A stretch of DNA of 64,000 nt from Lichenostomus cassidix (GCA_008360975.2 CM039195.1:15429010-15493009); one strand, 5' to 3'; shown: positions 36,331 through 47,640, counted from the first letter of the stretch. A program made the numbers and translations. Notes: generated from the letters alone by a model not told the origin.

Positions 36331-39300
36331 GATGTAAACATCCCTCTTTAACATCACTGCTGGTATATCTAACTGTAGTCTCTTGTGAGCCAAGGGGACG
36401 CGTCAACTTTCAAACAGCGCTGTTTGAATAACCGGTGTCCAAATCTTTCCAGATAAGCTGAAGAGTTACAAAACAAGACAGACAAGGTGATGAGCTACAG
36501 AATAAGATAATTTTAGTAGATTATCCCATTCAGTACACCCACAAAACCTGGCTCCAGCCAGCTGCAGCATGGCCAGTCTCTAGCCAGGTCTAATCAGTGC
36601 TCCTGGCATAGGAACAAATAACAGGCTTATGTTGTCTCTTACTTGCACTACTATTGGTTCTGGCTTGGTGCAGGAGTCAGGAGTGCAAGAACACAGCAGG
36701 AACTCTGGTGGTGACGAGGAGGGAATGGGACAAGGACTGTGGATGTCTGAAGGCACTAAGAAGCATGACTGTAAGTTTGACTTGGTTAGTTGAAGTTGGC
36801 TTGAATAACAAGGAACATCCTTTGGTGCAGAACATCAATAAATGACTCCTCACTGGAAAAAAACTGCCAACTCTCTGCTGTGACCTGGAGCAGTTTCAGG
36901 TCTGGGCTGCATATCAGCATGGAGGAAAGGACAGGATGTGCTCCTGCAGCAGGTGCTGCCTTCCTTACTCTTCTCCAGCAAGGAACTCACATCCTCTCTG
37001 TCTGCATCACCCTGCCTTCTAAGACCTCAGATGCTGCATGCTGCAAGGGGTCACCTCTCATACCCCTTCCTCACCTCCACTCTGCAAATCATATTCCCTG
37101 TAGACAGCCAGATGCTGGAGCAGGAAAGTCTAGAGAGTGCTGAATCAAATTTTTCAGAGGAATATCTTATCACTTTTTTGTTAAATGCAGGTTCAGGCAA
37201 TCAAGACTTGTCCTCAATTTAGATCAAATTAAGGAGAGTTTCATCTGTTCCTGATCAGCTGGGGAAGGTGAGCTGGGGACTCCATGCAGATGTCAAGGGA
37301 CAAAGCTGCAGGTGCAGTTGTCCCTCTCCAGTTCACTTCCAGTCTCTTGCAACAAGTGCTTGTGTCCCTCTCCTGTGGTGCATGTCCTGGTCCCCATGGT
37401 ACCTGCAGTGGCTGGCTTCATGGGCAGGGGCTGCACAAGATTCACTCCCACTGCTTGCTGAAACAGTGGGTGAAGAGTCCTGCCTGCCAAGGAACCCATC
37501 AAGAACCAGATAGTGCTGGGGCTTCTCCCCTCCTCTGGCCACCCTACAGGCAGGCACTGCCCTCTCTGCCTGACAGTGTCTGTCCCCAGATGAGACCTTC
37601 AGTCTCAGAGGGCTCTGAGGATGATGATCCAGTGTTTCACAAAGAGCTCTCTCTTTCTCCTGCGAGAGCCCATTCAGGGTGGCATGAACAGAAGGCATTT
37701 CTCTCCTGAGTGGGAAGGCACCGAAGCACCCATTCTCACACTGAAGCAGACATTTCACAGCTATCCCCAACTCTATGTTATTCCTTACAAGTTGTTCCCT
37801 CCCTCTGCTCCTTCTTTGCTGATGCTCTCTGAAATGTCCATCAGGACAAAGGCCACGTCAAAGATCCGTGAGCTTCTGGATGCGAATCAGCATCTTTTGC
37901 AACATTTCTGTGGGCTGAGGGGGAGCGAGATGTCTCAGGGCAGAGCAGCAGCTCCACGCACCCACCAAGGGCTGGAGCCAGGCTCGGCTCCACTGCTCCT
38001 GCATTTGAACTCCTTTGCTGCCAACTTTCCAGCCAGAGCGAATGAGTGACAGAGACTGATGGTGTCTCTGCCTGTGTGTAACCTTAGAGCCGCCTGGATT
38101 TGGGAAATCTCTTTCATTGCTTTAAAAAAATAAGCAAGCGACTAGACTGAAGGGTCCTGATTAACTGGGAAAATCTGGGCTAAAATGCAAATGCCTTCTC
38201 AGGTTCTGGCCCTGTGAGCTACACCGGCTGTCTCAGGGGAGGGCAGTGAAGCCCAGCTCAGGCAGCAGCACCCGAGGTACAGCCCAAGCCCTGGCTACTG
38301 CCATATCAACAGGTTCTGAATGCGGAGCTGAAGCTCCCATCCAAGCCCTCTTGTCTGGAGAAGTCTAGGGATGAGGAGCACTTTGTGGGCACTCGGATGT
38401 GCTGCTGGTCCTGCAAGCCCTCCCTGCCTGCCCTGGCTGTGCTCCGGGATGCTCATTCCCTCTGCTCCACAACAGCTGCTCTTCCCCTGGAGTCGTGCTC
38501 CTCAGGCTCTGAAGGGACAGCTAGAACCAGTCAGAGATGACGTTATTACATTGAATTGCTATTCACAGGCAGACTTTCCCAAACAGGAATTTAGGGAGGA
38601 TTTGGCACTCACCTCCTGGCTGTGCCAGCTCCCTTCCTGCCAGGTCCTTGAGTCACCTGGCTCTGTGTTTATCTCCCTGCATCTCCACAGCATCTCACGG
38701 ACAAGTATGCTGGTTAAACCACGACAAGTAAAGCTGGAGTTGAATCAAGAGAAAAAAAAATAGACTGGCAGAACACAAATGAGAGGAGGCTGCATGGGTG
38801 CAATATAAACTCCCCCAGGGATTTGACAAAAGCTCAAGGAAAGCTGGAAAGCTGTTCTTCCCACAGATTTTGAAGCAGGTAGAAGGACTTCTGGTCTGTG
38901 CACAGGAAAGCTGGGATGCTCTGTGTCTTGAGTTAGAAAGCCCTTTGTCAAATGTATAATCGTGTCTCCTGTGGCTGAAATAAATTCAGCTTTCAAATGG
39001 GAGGAAGAAATTCCAGGTGGAACATCTGCAGCAGCAAGATTCCTGGCTGTCTGGGAACAAGACTGTGGGAGAAAACAAAAGGCAGGAGACTGCTCAGAGC
39101 TGGTGTGACCTCCAGCTCCAGAGGATGCTCCAAGTTGGTACCAGGTTTCCTCCCTAGACTGTGAAAAGAGTGGAAAGAAATCTCTTCCATGAGGAGAATC
39201 TCCTGAACAGCGGCAGCCCTGCTCTGCCCCTCCTAGCTTTGGGATGGGCTTTGTTGAGGGACGAGGTAGCTCAGTGCTAATCACTCTCAGGGGCACAGCT

Positions 39301-39369
39301 AACTCCCTTGGGATTTAAACATGAAAGGACTTTCCCCTCCAGCTTCTAGTGTGGAGTCAACTCTGCTGG
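36331..39369. other. Unassigned sequence
   Basis: Contains the 20-bp palindrome at 36409. 36430-36870 has AATAAA near 36837 but no recognisable LTR or gene. The remainder is unassigned; a 183-codon minus frame at 38745-39296 lacks any domain. Confidence 0.45.
36409..36428. other. Perfect 20-bp palindrome
   Basis: The 20 bases centred on AGCGCT (half-site TTCAAACAGC) equal their own reverse complement. It lies 80 bp after a CR1 tail in otherwise unassigned sequence. No factor is assigned; it could be a dimer binding site. Confidence 0.8.
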
Positions 39370-39632
39370 CATTGTGGAGAAGGAGGAACAGACCCGAGGG
39401 AGACTTTACTGGATATGAGGAAAAGGTTCTTCCCCCAGAGGGTGATCAGGCACTGCCCAGGCTCCCCAGGGAATTGGCACAGCCCCAAGGCTGCCGGAGC
39501 TCCAGGAGCATTTGGACAATGCTCTCAGCGATGCACAGGGTGGGATTGTTGGGCTGTCTGTGCAGGTTCAGGGGTTTCATTCAATGATCCCTGTGAGTCT
39601 CTTCCCACTCAGGACATTCTGTGAGTCTATGA
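39370..39632 (+). mobile_element. CR1 LINE 3' fragment
   Basis: Forward copy with GGTTCTTCCCCCAGAGGGTG, CCCAGGCTCCCCAGGGAATT, GATGCACAGGGTGGGATTG and the tail GACATTCTGTGAGTCTATGA. Same subfamily as 21752 and 35365. Confidence 0.88.
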
Positions 39633-41129
39633 AAAGTGACCTCCTCAGGGACATCACAAGACCAAAAACTGACATAGGATCCTGTTTTCCATCCTGTGTC
39701 AGTTCATGTCTTCTGCTGCTTTCCATTAGTTTCTCCTGGGCAGGGACCCATGTCACTGCCTTGAGAAATGTCCCTCCTGGAGCTACATGAAACAGGAGGA
39801 AGAAAACCCAGGGACCCCAGAAATCACCCTTGTCCTGGAAAAGCACCAGGATTTGCAGTAGTAGCCCCTGAACACAATCTTCTAGGATTGCTCTGGCCTC
39901 CTCTGGCCTTCGTTTGGTGGGCACTGGGCCCAGATCCGTAAAGACACTGAGGTTCCCTGACTCCTGGTGATTTAAGCGGTTGGACCCTCCTAGACCTGCC
40001 CTCCTCTGATGCTTTGATGATGGAGGGAAGCAGTACTGGAAGGAGGAGATGCCTCTCCTTGGGAGAATCTCTGGGATGTAGCTTCCCAAAGCTAGTGAGT
40101 AGGTTGGAGTGGCTCTCTAGGAATGACCCAGCAAAGGCTGTGCATGTGTGTGAGCTTGGAGCAAGGTGCTCTGAGATGCCACAGTGTCCTGGAGTGAGGG
40201 GCACAAGTCACCCACTCTGTCAGCTGGCAAGGCAGTCCCACAGGCAGCATCTCAACATGGTTATGAGAGCATATCTTTGCCTCTTGGGGCCCCCCACTGG
40301 AGAAATACTTGAAGAAGAAAAAACTCAAAGAAGATAAAAATTCCTTAAAGGTTAAAAAAGCCTTGAAGAGGAAGAAAAAAAGTTAAAATTTCACCCATGC
40401 ACATTTGCCTTTAGTGCAACTCCTTTGTCCGGGGAAGATGGGGTGTGCTTAGGGCACCCTGCTGGGGAGCACATGCAGTTTCAGCTGCAGAGGCAGATGA
40501 AGGGTGGCAGGTCACCCAGGTGCCATGGAACATCAGCACGAGGTGTCCTGTGTAGCAGTGCACTAGCTGGTGCAAGGGGAATAGGGTTGAGTGCAGGTGA
40601 CTGAACCTCTGGCTATTGCCTGTGCACCCTGGATGGGGTAGTCAGCCAGCACTGAGCCCTGTCCTGGCTGTCAGCTGAGCTGGAGCATCCTGAGGTCACT
40701 CCAACACACATCAGTCACAGCCATGCCCTCCATCCCACATCAGTTACAGCCACAACCTGGTGTCCTTGGAAGCATCATTGCTGGTGCTCCTTCACCCTCA
40801 AGCTGTCTGTGATGGGATCACTGTGATGGGATATATGCCTGCATCCAGGTAGGAGCCTGGAGCAGTTGGTTTGGGGAAGGGATCGAGCATGGGCTGGGAC
40901 CAACCTGCCAGAGCCCTGCAGGACAGAGAACTTCAGACATCACTGAGGAAAGGTGAGAAGAGGCAGTGGAAAGAAAATGCTGTGTCCTTCAGCAGCATTT
41001 TCTGGGGCATGGCTGTTTGGAAGGGGAGGGGGCTGGGGAATGTGCTGTGAATCTTTGATCCAGCTGCAGTTGGAGGAGATTACTCACAGATTCCCATTCC
41101 TGTTGGGCAATGGCTGGATGTGCTGTGCA
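39633..41129. other. Unassigned sequence
   Basis: A purine/A-rich tract at 40305-40385. No gene recognised; a 170-codon minus frame (39577-40089) includes CR1 tail sequence. Confidence 0.5.
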
Positions 41130-41220
41130 GGGCTGTGGCTTGTCATTGGACCTGGCAGTGACAGGTTAATGGTTGAACTTGATGATCTTAGAGGTTTTTC
41201 CCAACCTTAATGATTCTGTG
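41130..41220 (+). mobile_element. Short CR1 LINE tail
   Basis: Forward CR1 terminus (GGTTAATGGTTGAACTTGAT, GATCTTAGAGG, AATGATTCTGTG). Only about 90 bp are recognisable. Confidence 0.8.
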
Positions 41221-42539
41221 CCCTATTTATTTGCCTAGTAAGAGTTCCCAACACTGGCCACCAGGTCTTTCTGTATTCCAGAGCAGCAAAAGGCTTGTCC
41301 AAGCAGAAAGGAAGGGGTGGCAAACTTTTCGAAGCCTGGTGTCACTAGACTGGCCTATGGCTGGTCATTTGTCTTTGGTTTACACACATTCTCCCTGGGC
41401 AGTGTCTCAGGAGTCCCCGAGCCAGAGCTGCTCCCTGGCATGACCCCCTTTAGTGGCAGGCTGTGTCCCCAAGGTTTGCTCCAGCCCTTTATTCAAGACA
41501 TTTTCAAAAAATAGCTGCCCTGAGCAGTTCTGTCTGCCCTGGACTGGTGTTGACAGCAACTGCCACGTACAACATGACGTGGCAGCATTGCTCTGTGTCA
41601 ACACATGTGGTGACAGATGTATGCCAAGTGGGTAGAAACCTCAGAGCTCCATGTTGGTGTTTTTTAATGTTGGCAGATGTCCAGGGATCATTCCTGGTCT
41701 CTGCACTGAGCAGTGTTCCTCCAGGTCCCCTGGGAGAGAAGAGTTCATCCTGCAGGGTTTTAGAGGGCTCCATCCTGGTATCTCAGCTTTTCCCAAGCCC
41801 CCAGGATGTGTGGTGGATGCTTTGAGCTGCAGGGACTTTCCTTCTGCAGATTCCCTTGCTGGAGGGTGAGATCTCCTTCCCACATGCGCTGGACCACAGC
41901 AACTGATGAATGTGAATATTTACTGGATGAATGACAGCAAACCTGCTGATGGCTGCAGTGAAACAACTTCCTGCTTCCTCCATGCCATGTTGTGTACAGA
42001 CCCCAGCCTGGTCAATACAGCCCATCGGCTGGGGAATGTTGTAATCACTAGGAACTGGTTGAGAGCACCCAAACCTTTAGCTCAGAGCTGCCTTCTCTAC
42101 CACCTTGGACATCAGCTCTCCTGGTTGTCCAGGCTATAGGCCATAGTAAATTGGATGGAACCAACTCAAGGATGTAGAGAGGAGAGAGGTAACCACCACC
42201 TTGGACTGCTTCCCATGTAATGGTGATAGGGCAGGGTTTTCAAAAGCCTTTGTAACATGAGGCACTGCCAAAAATGTGCCAGAAATTGGGCTGACTGTTA
42301 AGTGGAACTGGTAGAGTAATTTTAGAGGTCTCAGGGTCAACAGGGAAATGGGGCATTGAAGTGAGTGGCATCAAGTATGGTAGATCCAAGTGCTGCAGCC
42401 AGTGCACAGAGCGGGCATCACAGTGCAAATGCTGAAGGACCATCTCAAGGCAGTCAAAGGGAAACAGAAGGTACAGCTCCACAGAAAACAGGGAGATACT
42501 GGGCTTGGTCTGTGGCAAGAAGTAAGTTTGAACACTAAT
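41221..42539. other. Unassigned sequence
   Basis: No gene or repeat recognised. Frames up to 120 codons overlap on both strands. Confidence 0.5.
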
Positions 42540-42712
42540 CACAGAATCATAGATTCCTTTAGGTTAGCTTTCCAACTCCTAAGATAATCAGGTCCAACTA
42601 TTACCCCAGCACTGCCAAGGCCACCACCAAACCATGTCCCCAAGTGCCATATCGATATGGTTTTTGAACACTTCTAGGGATGGTGACTCCACCACTAACC
42701 TGGAAAGGGGTG
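42540..42712 (-). mobile_element. CR1 LINE tail fragment
   Basis: Inverted tail (ACAGAATCATAGATTCC) and the reversed GCACTGCCAAGGCCACCACC, GGTGACTCCACCACTAACCT section. It stops 15 bp before the left flanking repeat of the 242-bp unknown element. It is the last CR1 before a CR1-free zone reaching 53.9 kb. Confidence 0.87.
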
Positions 42713-42738
42713 AGGCAACACAAAATCATGATGCCATT

Positions 42739-42980
42739 ATTACTGGGATGCACTGGGATTAGCTTCCAAGCTGGTGCAGCAGCTCTGTCTCCCCTAAGTC
42801 CAGCAGATGCTCTGACTCTATGCAGACTCAGGACTGGATGTCCAGCCTGTCTATTCTGGGGGGTTTGTTTTCATTTCCTGTCTAAACCCAACATTTGTCA
42901 TTTCTGAGATGATGAAGAGACAGAAGCCTGGAGGAGATACTCTGTTACTTAGTCTAGTAAGTGCAGCCGGCACTGCACAA
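42739..42980 (+). repeat. Unknown 242-bp repeat, copy 1, with flanking 10-bp direct repeats
   Basis: This segment is about 94-95% identical to 46223-46463 (roughly 13 differences including one short indel). It is flanked by CATGATGCCA at 42727-42736 and again at 42989-42998, which looks like a target-site duplication around about 252 bp. It has no tRNA-like box, no poly-A end and no open frame shared by both copies. I do not recognise the family. Confidence 0.9.
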
Positions 42981-43120
42981 TCCCTTGGCATGATGCCAAG
43001 AGGAAAAAGGCACAAGGAGATTTAAGAACATAAAAATATATCATGATTAAGGCAAGAAAGGATCCCAGGAGGCTTAGAATAGTAAAACCGCCCTACCTGA
43101 TATAGAGAAAATGTATTTCT

Positions 43121-43162
43121 GAGGGTTAGGGCTAGGGTTAGGGTTAATCCCCTAACCCCCAA
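43121..43162. repeat. Short interstitial telomere-like repeat
   Basis: GGGTTAGGGCTAGGGTTAGG followed by GTTAA gives about four TTAGGG-type units on the + strand (43123-43146). The next 16 nt contain CCCTAACCCCC, which can fold back on them. It is 140 bp beyond copy 1 of the 242-bp repeat. Confidence 0.85.
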
Positions 43163-44171
43163 GTAATCTCCTCCTCGGAGTTTCCGAGTGGGGTTTCTTT
43201 CCCATCAGCTTTTTGGAACATCTGAACTCAGTGTATGGTGAGTGCTGATCTCCCAGGAGCAGCTGGGGGGTTCCACTGGGACACTGCTAGCTTGGCTTTT
43301 AGAGGAGACCTTTGCCAGATGCTCCTTCCTGGTCCCACAGGGGAGGGGCAGCAGTAGGCAGCCAAAGGGGGTTGCTGGGGCTGGTGGCCCAGGACTGAGG
43401 AGGAGACAGTAGGGGTGAACAGGGCAGGTCCAAGACCAATAGAGGTTTTAGCAGAAGGTGACTGGGACCACCTTTCTTTACATCCCATATCTCAACCTAT
43501 CCCATTCTCATGAAGAGAAACAGGTGAACTGCTGAGTAACTTCATTAAAATCAGGGCGATTGAACTAGTTACAAAAATTAAATCTCAGGAGCACTATGAT
43601 GAAAATGAGGGGCACTGTATGTGTCTGTGTGTCCATGTTCCATTCATTTGACCTTTATGGTGACATTTTTGCCCCAGGAGAATTTGGCCAGCTGAAAACA
43701 CACTACACAGAGGTGCCGAGTCACCACCAGCACCAGCGGCTATGTGGCCTTTGCTGTCCCTGTCACCTTCACCGGGATTTGGGGCCAGCCAGCTGCTCTC
43801 AGGCTCCGAATGTGTCCTGCTTGCAGCAGACAGCAGGAGACTGAGCTGCTGCCGAGGCTGCCCATGGAGCCCTGCCAGCCACTTGCCGTGGCAGACTCTG
43901 AGCCCTGCTCCTTTAGACTCACTGATGAGAGCAGGGTTATGTATTTCTACTGGAAAATAAACATATCGCTAATGAAAACCTGGTGCACCATTGGGATTTT
44001 TTGGTTCTTTAAGTGAAAATTAGGGCTTTTGTCTTGTCAGACCCAAGCCTTTCTTCATATTTGCCATGCCAGCCCATCTCAAGCATAAAGAGAGCCTGGA
44101 AAACTTAAACACACAGAAAGCAGCAGGAAGAAAACAACCAAAACAGACCAAGTACATTTGGCTGGGAGTTG
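43163..44171. other. Unassigned sequence before the TCTTC satellite
   Basis: No gene recognised. It is the start of the CR1-free zone around noggin. Confidence 0.5.
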
Positions 44172-44363
44172 TGTTCTCCTCTTCTCTTTTCCCCGCTTTT
44201 TCTCTTCTCTTCTCTTCTCTTCTCTTCTCTTCTCTTCTCTTCTCTTCTCTTCTCTTCTCTTCTCTTTTCTCTTCTCTTCCTTTTCTCTTCTCCTTTCTCC
44301 CCTCCCCTCCCCTCCCCTCCCCTCCTCTCCCCTCCTCTCTTCTCCTCTTCTCTCCCTCTCTTC
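44172..44363 (+). repeat. (TCTTC)n / (CCCCT)n polypyrimidine satellite
   Basis: Starts as TCTTC pentamers (about 44200-44263) and shifts into CCCCT/CTCCT units. The whole tract is nearly pure pyrimidine and explains the long Lys/Arg/Glu frames on the opposite strand. Confidence 0.95.
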
Positions 44364-45061
44364 AATTCGTTTCAATTCTCTCCTCTCAGTTTCATCTTCC
44401 CAAGTGTGGGTTTCCTGTGCTCCTGGTTTTGGCAACAGACTTTTCCAAAGTTTCAGGTGCGGATATGAAGCTTCTGTGCCTACAGCTGAAGGAATGGGAA
44501 TGACTTTGTAAAAAACACAGTTTTGCTCAGTATTTCTGCACTTGGCTTTGAGTTAAATTAATGCTGCCCAACACAAGCTAAAAGATAAAACACTTTGTCA
44601 GATGAAAAACTTTGTTGCTAAGAGAGTATCACTTATGATTTGCTGCTACTTGAAGTTTACTTGCTTATGGAGCCTTCCAGTCAAAACAGTTTCAAACGAG
44701 AAATAGAAATGCCCTTTTACTTCACAAAATTTGCCAGGTCTTCTTTAGCTGGCAAAAGGATGCCAGATAAGGAAAAGAAGCAAAAATAAGCAGCTGGTAA
44801 CCATTTTAGCCTTCAGAAAGTGCATTAACATCACATCTTTCTTCTTACATAGAATTATTTGATAAGGCTTTTCTGTATGGGATATGTACCGTTTCCAACT
44901 TTAAATCCTTTAATTAAGGGCTAGATCAGGAGCTGGGCTGTGTGCCCACAGGGGAGCAGCAAGATGGAAGGTATATGTGAATGCATAGCACTGCTCAGCC
45001 TCTTGGTCCATGCAGGCAGCCAGAGAAGGAAGAGATGAGAAGGAGAGGGAGAGGGAGAAAG
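44364..45061. other. AT-rich unassigned sequence between two satellites
   Basis: 44520-44900 is AT-rich, low in repeats and without frames; a possible regulatory element. No gene. Confidence 0.4.
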
Positions 45062-45146
45062 AAGGCAAGGCAAGGCAAGGCAAGGCAAGGCAAGGCAAGG
45101 CAAGGCAAGGCAAGGCAAGGCAAGGCAAGGCAAGGCAAGGCAAGGG
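45062..45146 (+). repeat. (AAGGC)n pentanucleotide satellite
   Basis: Sixteen perfect AAGGC units and one imperfect unit, preceded by a purine-rich lead-in. It lies 3.5 kb upstream of the noggin gene. Confidence 0.97.
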
Positions 45147-45280
45147 AGAAGGAGCCTTTGGCTCTCATGTCAGACCTTGCAGAATGAAGCCTTGAAATTT
45201 CCTGCCTAGGGGCTTGTCTTCCTTACCCTTTCCCCCTTGGAAAGTTCAGAAGAAGACCAAGTCAAATGCTTCACAGTGGC

Positions 45281-45366
45281 ATATATATCTAGCACATATA
45301 TCTAGCATATCTAGCACATGTATATAGCATATATAGCACGTAAATCTAGCATCTATATCTAGCACA
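45281..45366 (+). repeat. ATATCTAGCAC minisatellite
   Basis: About six degenerate units built on TATATCTAGCACA occur in 86 bp. It is separate from the neighbouring AAGGC satellite. Confidence 0.8.
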
Positions 45367-46222
45367 AGAGCAGGGCAGTAAGCCCATTTCAGTCTTCCAA
45401 GACCCCTGCAGATATTGGTACCTTCTCCCTCGCTAACCCTGCAACATGCCAAGCACCATTTTCCTGGAATCTTGCCTCCAGAAGAGGAAATCTTCTCCAG
45501 CCCACCCTGGAGAGCCTCTCCTCTCCCACGGGGGACCTGTCGAAGAAAGGTGAGGGTGGCCAGAGCAAAGACATCTTTGCCTGGGGCAGGATGATTAAGA
45601 AGCATGTTTATAAAGGCCAGGAGACAGCTGAAGGAGTTAAGTTACTTGAGTGCTTTGGGATCCTTCAGTACGAAAAATGCTGTATACATGTTAGATTTTA
45701 TTATTACAATTACAGTCAGATGTTAATCCCCTCACCGAGATTTACTTAGGCAGCAGTGCCAACAGCAGTACATCTCACTGAGTAATTGTCCCATTCCTGA
45801 CTCTTGGGTGTCTCTGCCCTGAGCTGCTTCTCAATTGTGTTTGCTTTAATTCTGACACTGCTGAGAGCACTGCATTTTCCCACCCAGCAGCGAGTGAAGG
45901 CAGAGCACATCTTATACATGCAGGTTGCCTTTGCTTCAAGCACTGCATGTGCATTGGGGTTGGAAAATAGATAATGAGAACATTTCACTGATAATATTCA
46001 GCCTCAGGGGATAGCAATACCCATCTCTTTGGCAAATTGTTGAGAGTTCATGCTGAAAAAGCTGTGAAATGGTACTGTTTCATGGCTCTAAGTGCAGAGT
46101 GTATGTGAGACAAATGAGTGAAGAAAAGCTCCAAGTTCAGCAAATCAAGCTGGGATAACGAAAGCAGAAATGCAGAGTGAGGGAAGAAAGGCTAGATACA
46201 TTTAAACCCCTGCACACTGTAA
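45367..46222. other. Unassigned sequence; possible proximal enhancer 45650-45990
   Basis: AT-rich, repeat-free text with several ATTA/TAAT cores lies about 2.6-3 kb upstream of the noggin ATG. Its position makes it a reasonable enhancer candidate. No gene. Confidence 0.35.
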
Positions 46223-46463
46223 ATTACTGGGATGCACTGGGATTAGCTCCCAAGCTGGTGCAGCAGCTCTGTCTCCCCTAAGTCCAGCAGATACTCTGAC
46301 TCTATGCAGACTCAGGACTGGATGTCCAACCTGTCTGTTTGGGGGGTTTGCTTTCGTTTCCTGTCTAAACCCGACATTTGTCATTTCTGGGATAATGAAG
46401 AGACAGAAGCCTGGAGGAGATACTCTGTTACTTAGTCTAGTAAGTGAAGCCAGCTCTGCACAA
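46223..46463 (+). repeat. Unknown 242-bp repeat, copy 2
   Basis: The near-identical direct copy of 42739-42980, 3.48 kb further on. Similarity starts at ATTACTGGG and ends at TGCACAA. The flanks carry only an imperfect match (CTGCACAC at 46211 and CTGCACAA at 46456). It lies 2.1 kb upstream of the noggin ATG. Confidence 0.9.
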
Positions 46464-47269
46464 CCGTGAGCATGTGCCAGGGGTATGCTCTGGGCTAACC
46501 TGTTGCTGCAGCCTCTCACTTTGCTTGGTCAGAAGCACATTGTGGTGAGAAACTGGCCCCACGATCCCTCTGGGTTCCTCTGTGCCCTGCCTTGGCTCCA
46601 GTGGGTAACTTGTTATCTCATGGCTTTGGGAGAAAGTGACTGGCATGGGCAGGAATGTTCTTACACACTGTCAGCCTGGAGGAACCAGCTGTGTGTCCAA
46701 TTTCTGGACACTGTTCAAGTGTGAGCTCAGTGCTGAACAATGTGGAGGTAAAGGAGGTGAGGAGGGTTTGGGGTTTCTCAGTGTTGACACACACCAGGCT
46801 GGCAGCCTCTATGCCTCAAAGACTGTGGGTCCAGCTCTCCTCTAAAAAAAGATGTAGCCCCACACAGCTGAGAAGGGGGTGAAGGAAGAGCCACTGTTTT
46901 AACCTGGCTGGTTATCACACCACGTTGCACTGAGGGATGCAGGGATACTATTTCTCGAGTGATGCTCCTGGAAGGCTGCAGACTCCCTTGCACAGGGTGC
47001 AGAGATGCTGACACTGGAGTGGTCCCACTCTGGTGTGCTGCCCCTGGGGTCCTGCCCCAGAGAGGCTCTAAGAACAGGGTACCCTCTTCTACTAAAGCTC
47101 TGCATAAAGCTGGAAGTGGGTTTGATTGCGGCAGGGCTCCTGTGGAGAAGCAGACGTGGTGGGACAACAAAGCGGCTGTGGAAGGCAAAGGCAGAGCGAG
47201 GGTCCCACTACCCAGGGCTCTGTCCCACTACCCAGGACCCCGGGCTGGTGCAGGCAGGGAACGACAAGA
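46464..47269. other. Unassigned sequence upstream of the CpG island
   Basis: No exon or repeat recognised. GC content rises towards 47.2 kb. Confidence 0.5.
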
Positions 47270-47430
47270 GCAGGCAGTGCCCCGCTGCTCCGGGCCCATA
47301 GCCCCGAGCTCCGCGCCGAGTCCGCTGCTGGGGTGACGGCTCCCGGTGAGCCCGGGGCCCGGGGCCACAGGTGGGATGCGGCTCCGGGAAGCGGGGTGGG
47401 CGGCTCCGGGGGAGTGGTGGCAGGACCTGG

Positions 47431-47460
47431 CTGTCACTCAGCGAGCGGTGAAAGTGACAG
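47431..47460. promoter_or_regulatory. Inverted pair of CTGTCACT / AGTGACAG (TALE-type sites)
   Basis: CTGTCACT at 47431 and AGTGACAG ending at 47460 form an inverted repeat with 14 nt between the arms. TGACAG is the core recognised by TALE homeodomain proteins (MEIS, PREP/PKNOX, TGIF). Three further CTGTCAC copies occur downstream at 48143, 48185 and 48446. Confidence 0.45.
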
Positions 47461-47490
47461 CGGGGGCGGGGCGGCCGCGCGCCGGGCGCG

Positions 47491-47497
47491 TATTTAA
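47491..47497 (+). promoter_or_regulatory. Distal TATA-like box TATTTAA with adjacent GC box
   Basis: TATTTAA lies about 20 bp after a GC box (GGGCGGGGC) and 31 bp after an inverted pair of CTGTCAC sites. The spacing resembles a complete core promoter and could define a distal start for noggin or for a noncoding transcript. It lies 1.1 kb from the ATG. Confidence 0.3.
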
Positions 47498-47560
47498 CTT
47501 GGGCGGCAGCGGCGGCGCGGCAGAGCGCGGCGGGCGGGCGGCGGCGGCGGGCGGGATACC

Positions 47561-47640
47561 GCGACACCAAGCGACACCGAGCTGAGCCTAGCCGAGACGA
47601 ACCGAACCTAATCGAGCGACACCGAGCCGAGCCCCGCCGA
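47561..47640 (+). repeat. Degenerate CCGAG-type tandem repeat in CpG island
   Basis: The octamer GCGACACC occurs at 47561, 47571 and 47616, and CCGAG/CCGAA pentamers recur through the stretch. It looks like a decayed 5-10-bp tandem array just downstream of the distal TATA-like box. It explains the arginine/leucine-rich open frames on the opposite strand. Confidence 0.6.

Noticed and set aside
39255..39300. tRNA-like text (GAGGTAGCTCAGTGCTAA)
   Set aside because: Resembles a tRNA D-arm A box, but no B box (GGTTCGAATCC-type) follows at the right distance.
43121..43162. A chromosome end
   Set aside because: Only about four telomere units, with normal unique sequence on both sides; interstitial rather than terminal.
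44066..44511. Ser/Leu/Phe-rich and Lys/Arg/Glu-rich frames
   Set aside because: Translation of the TCTTC/CCCCT satellite.
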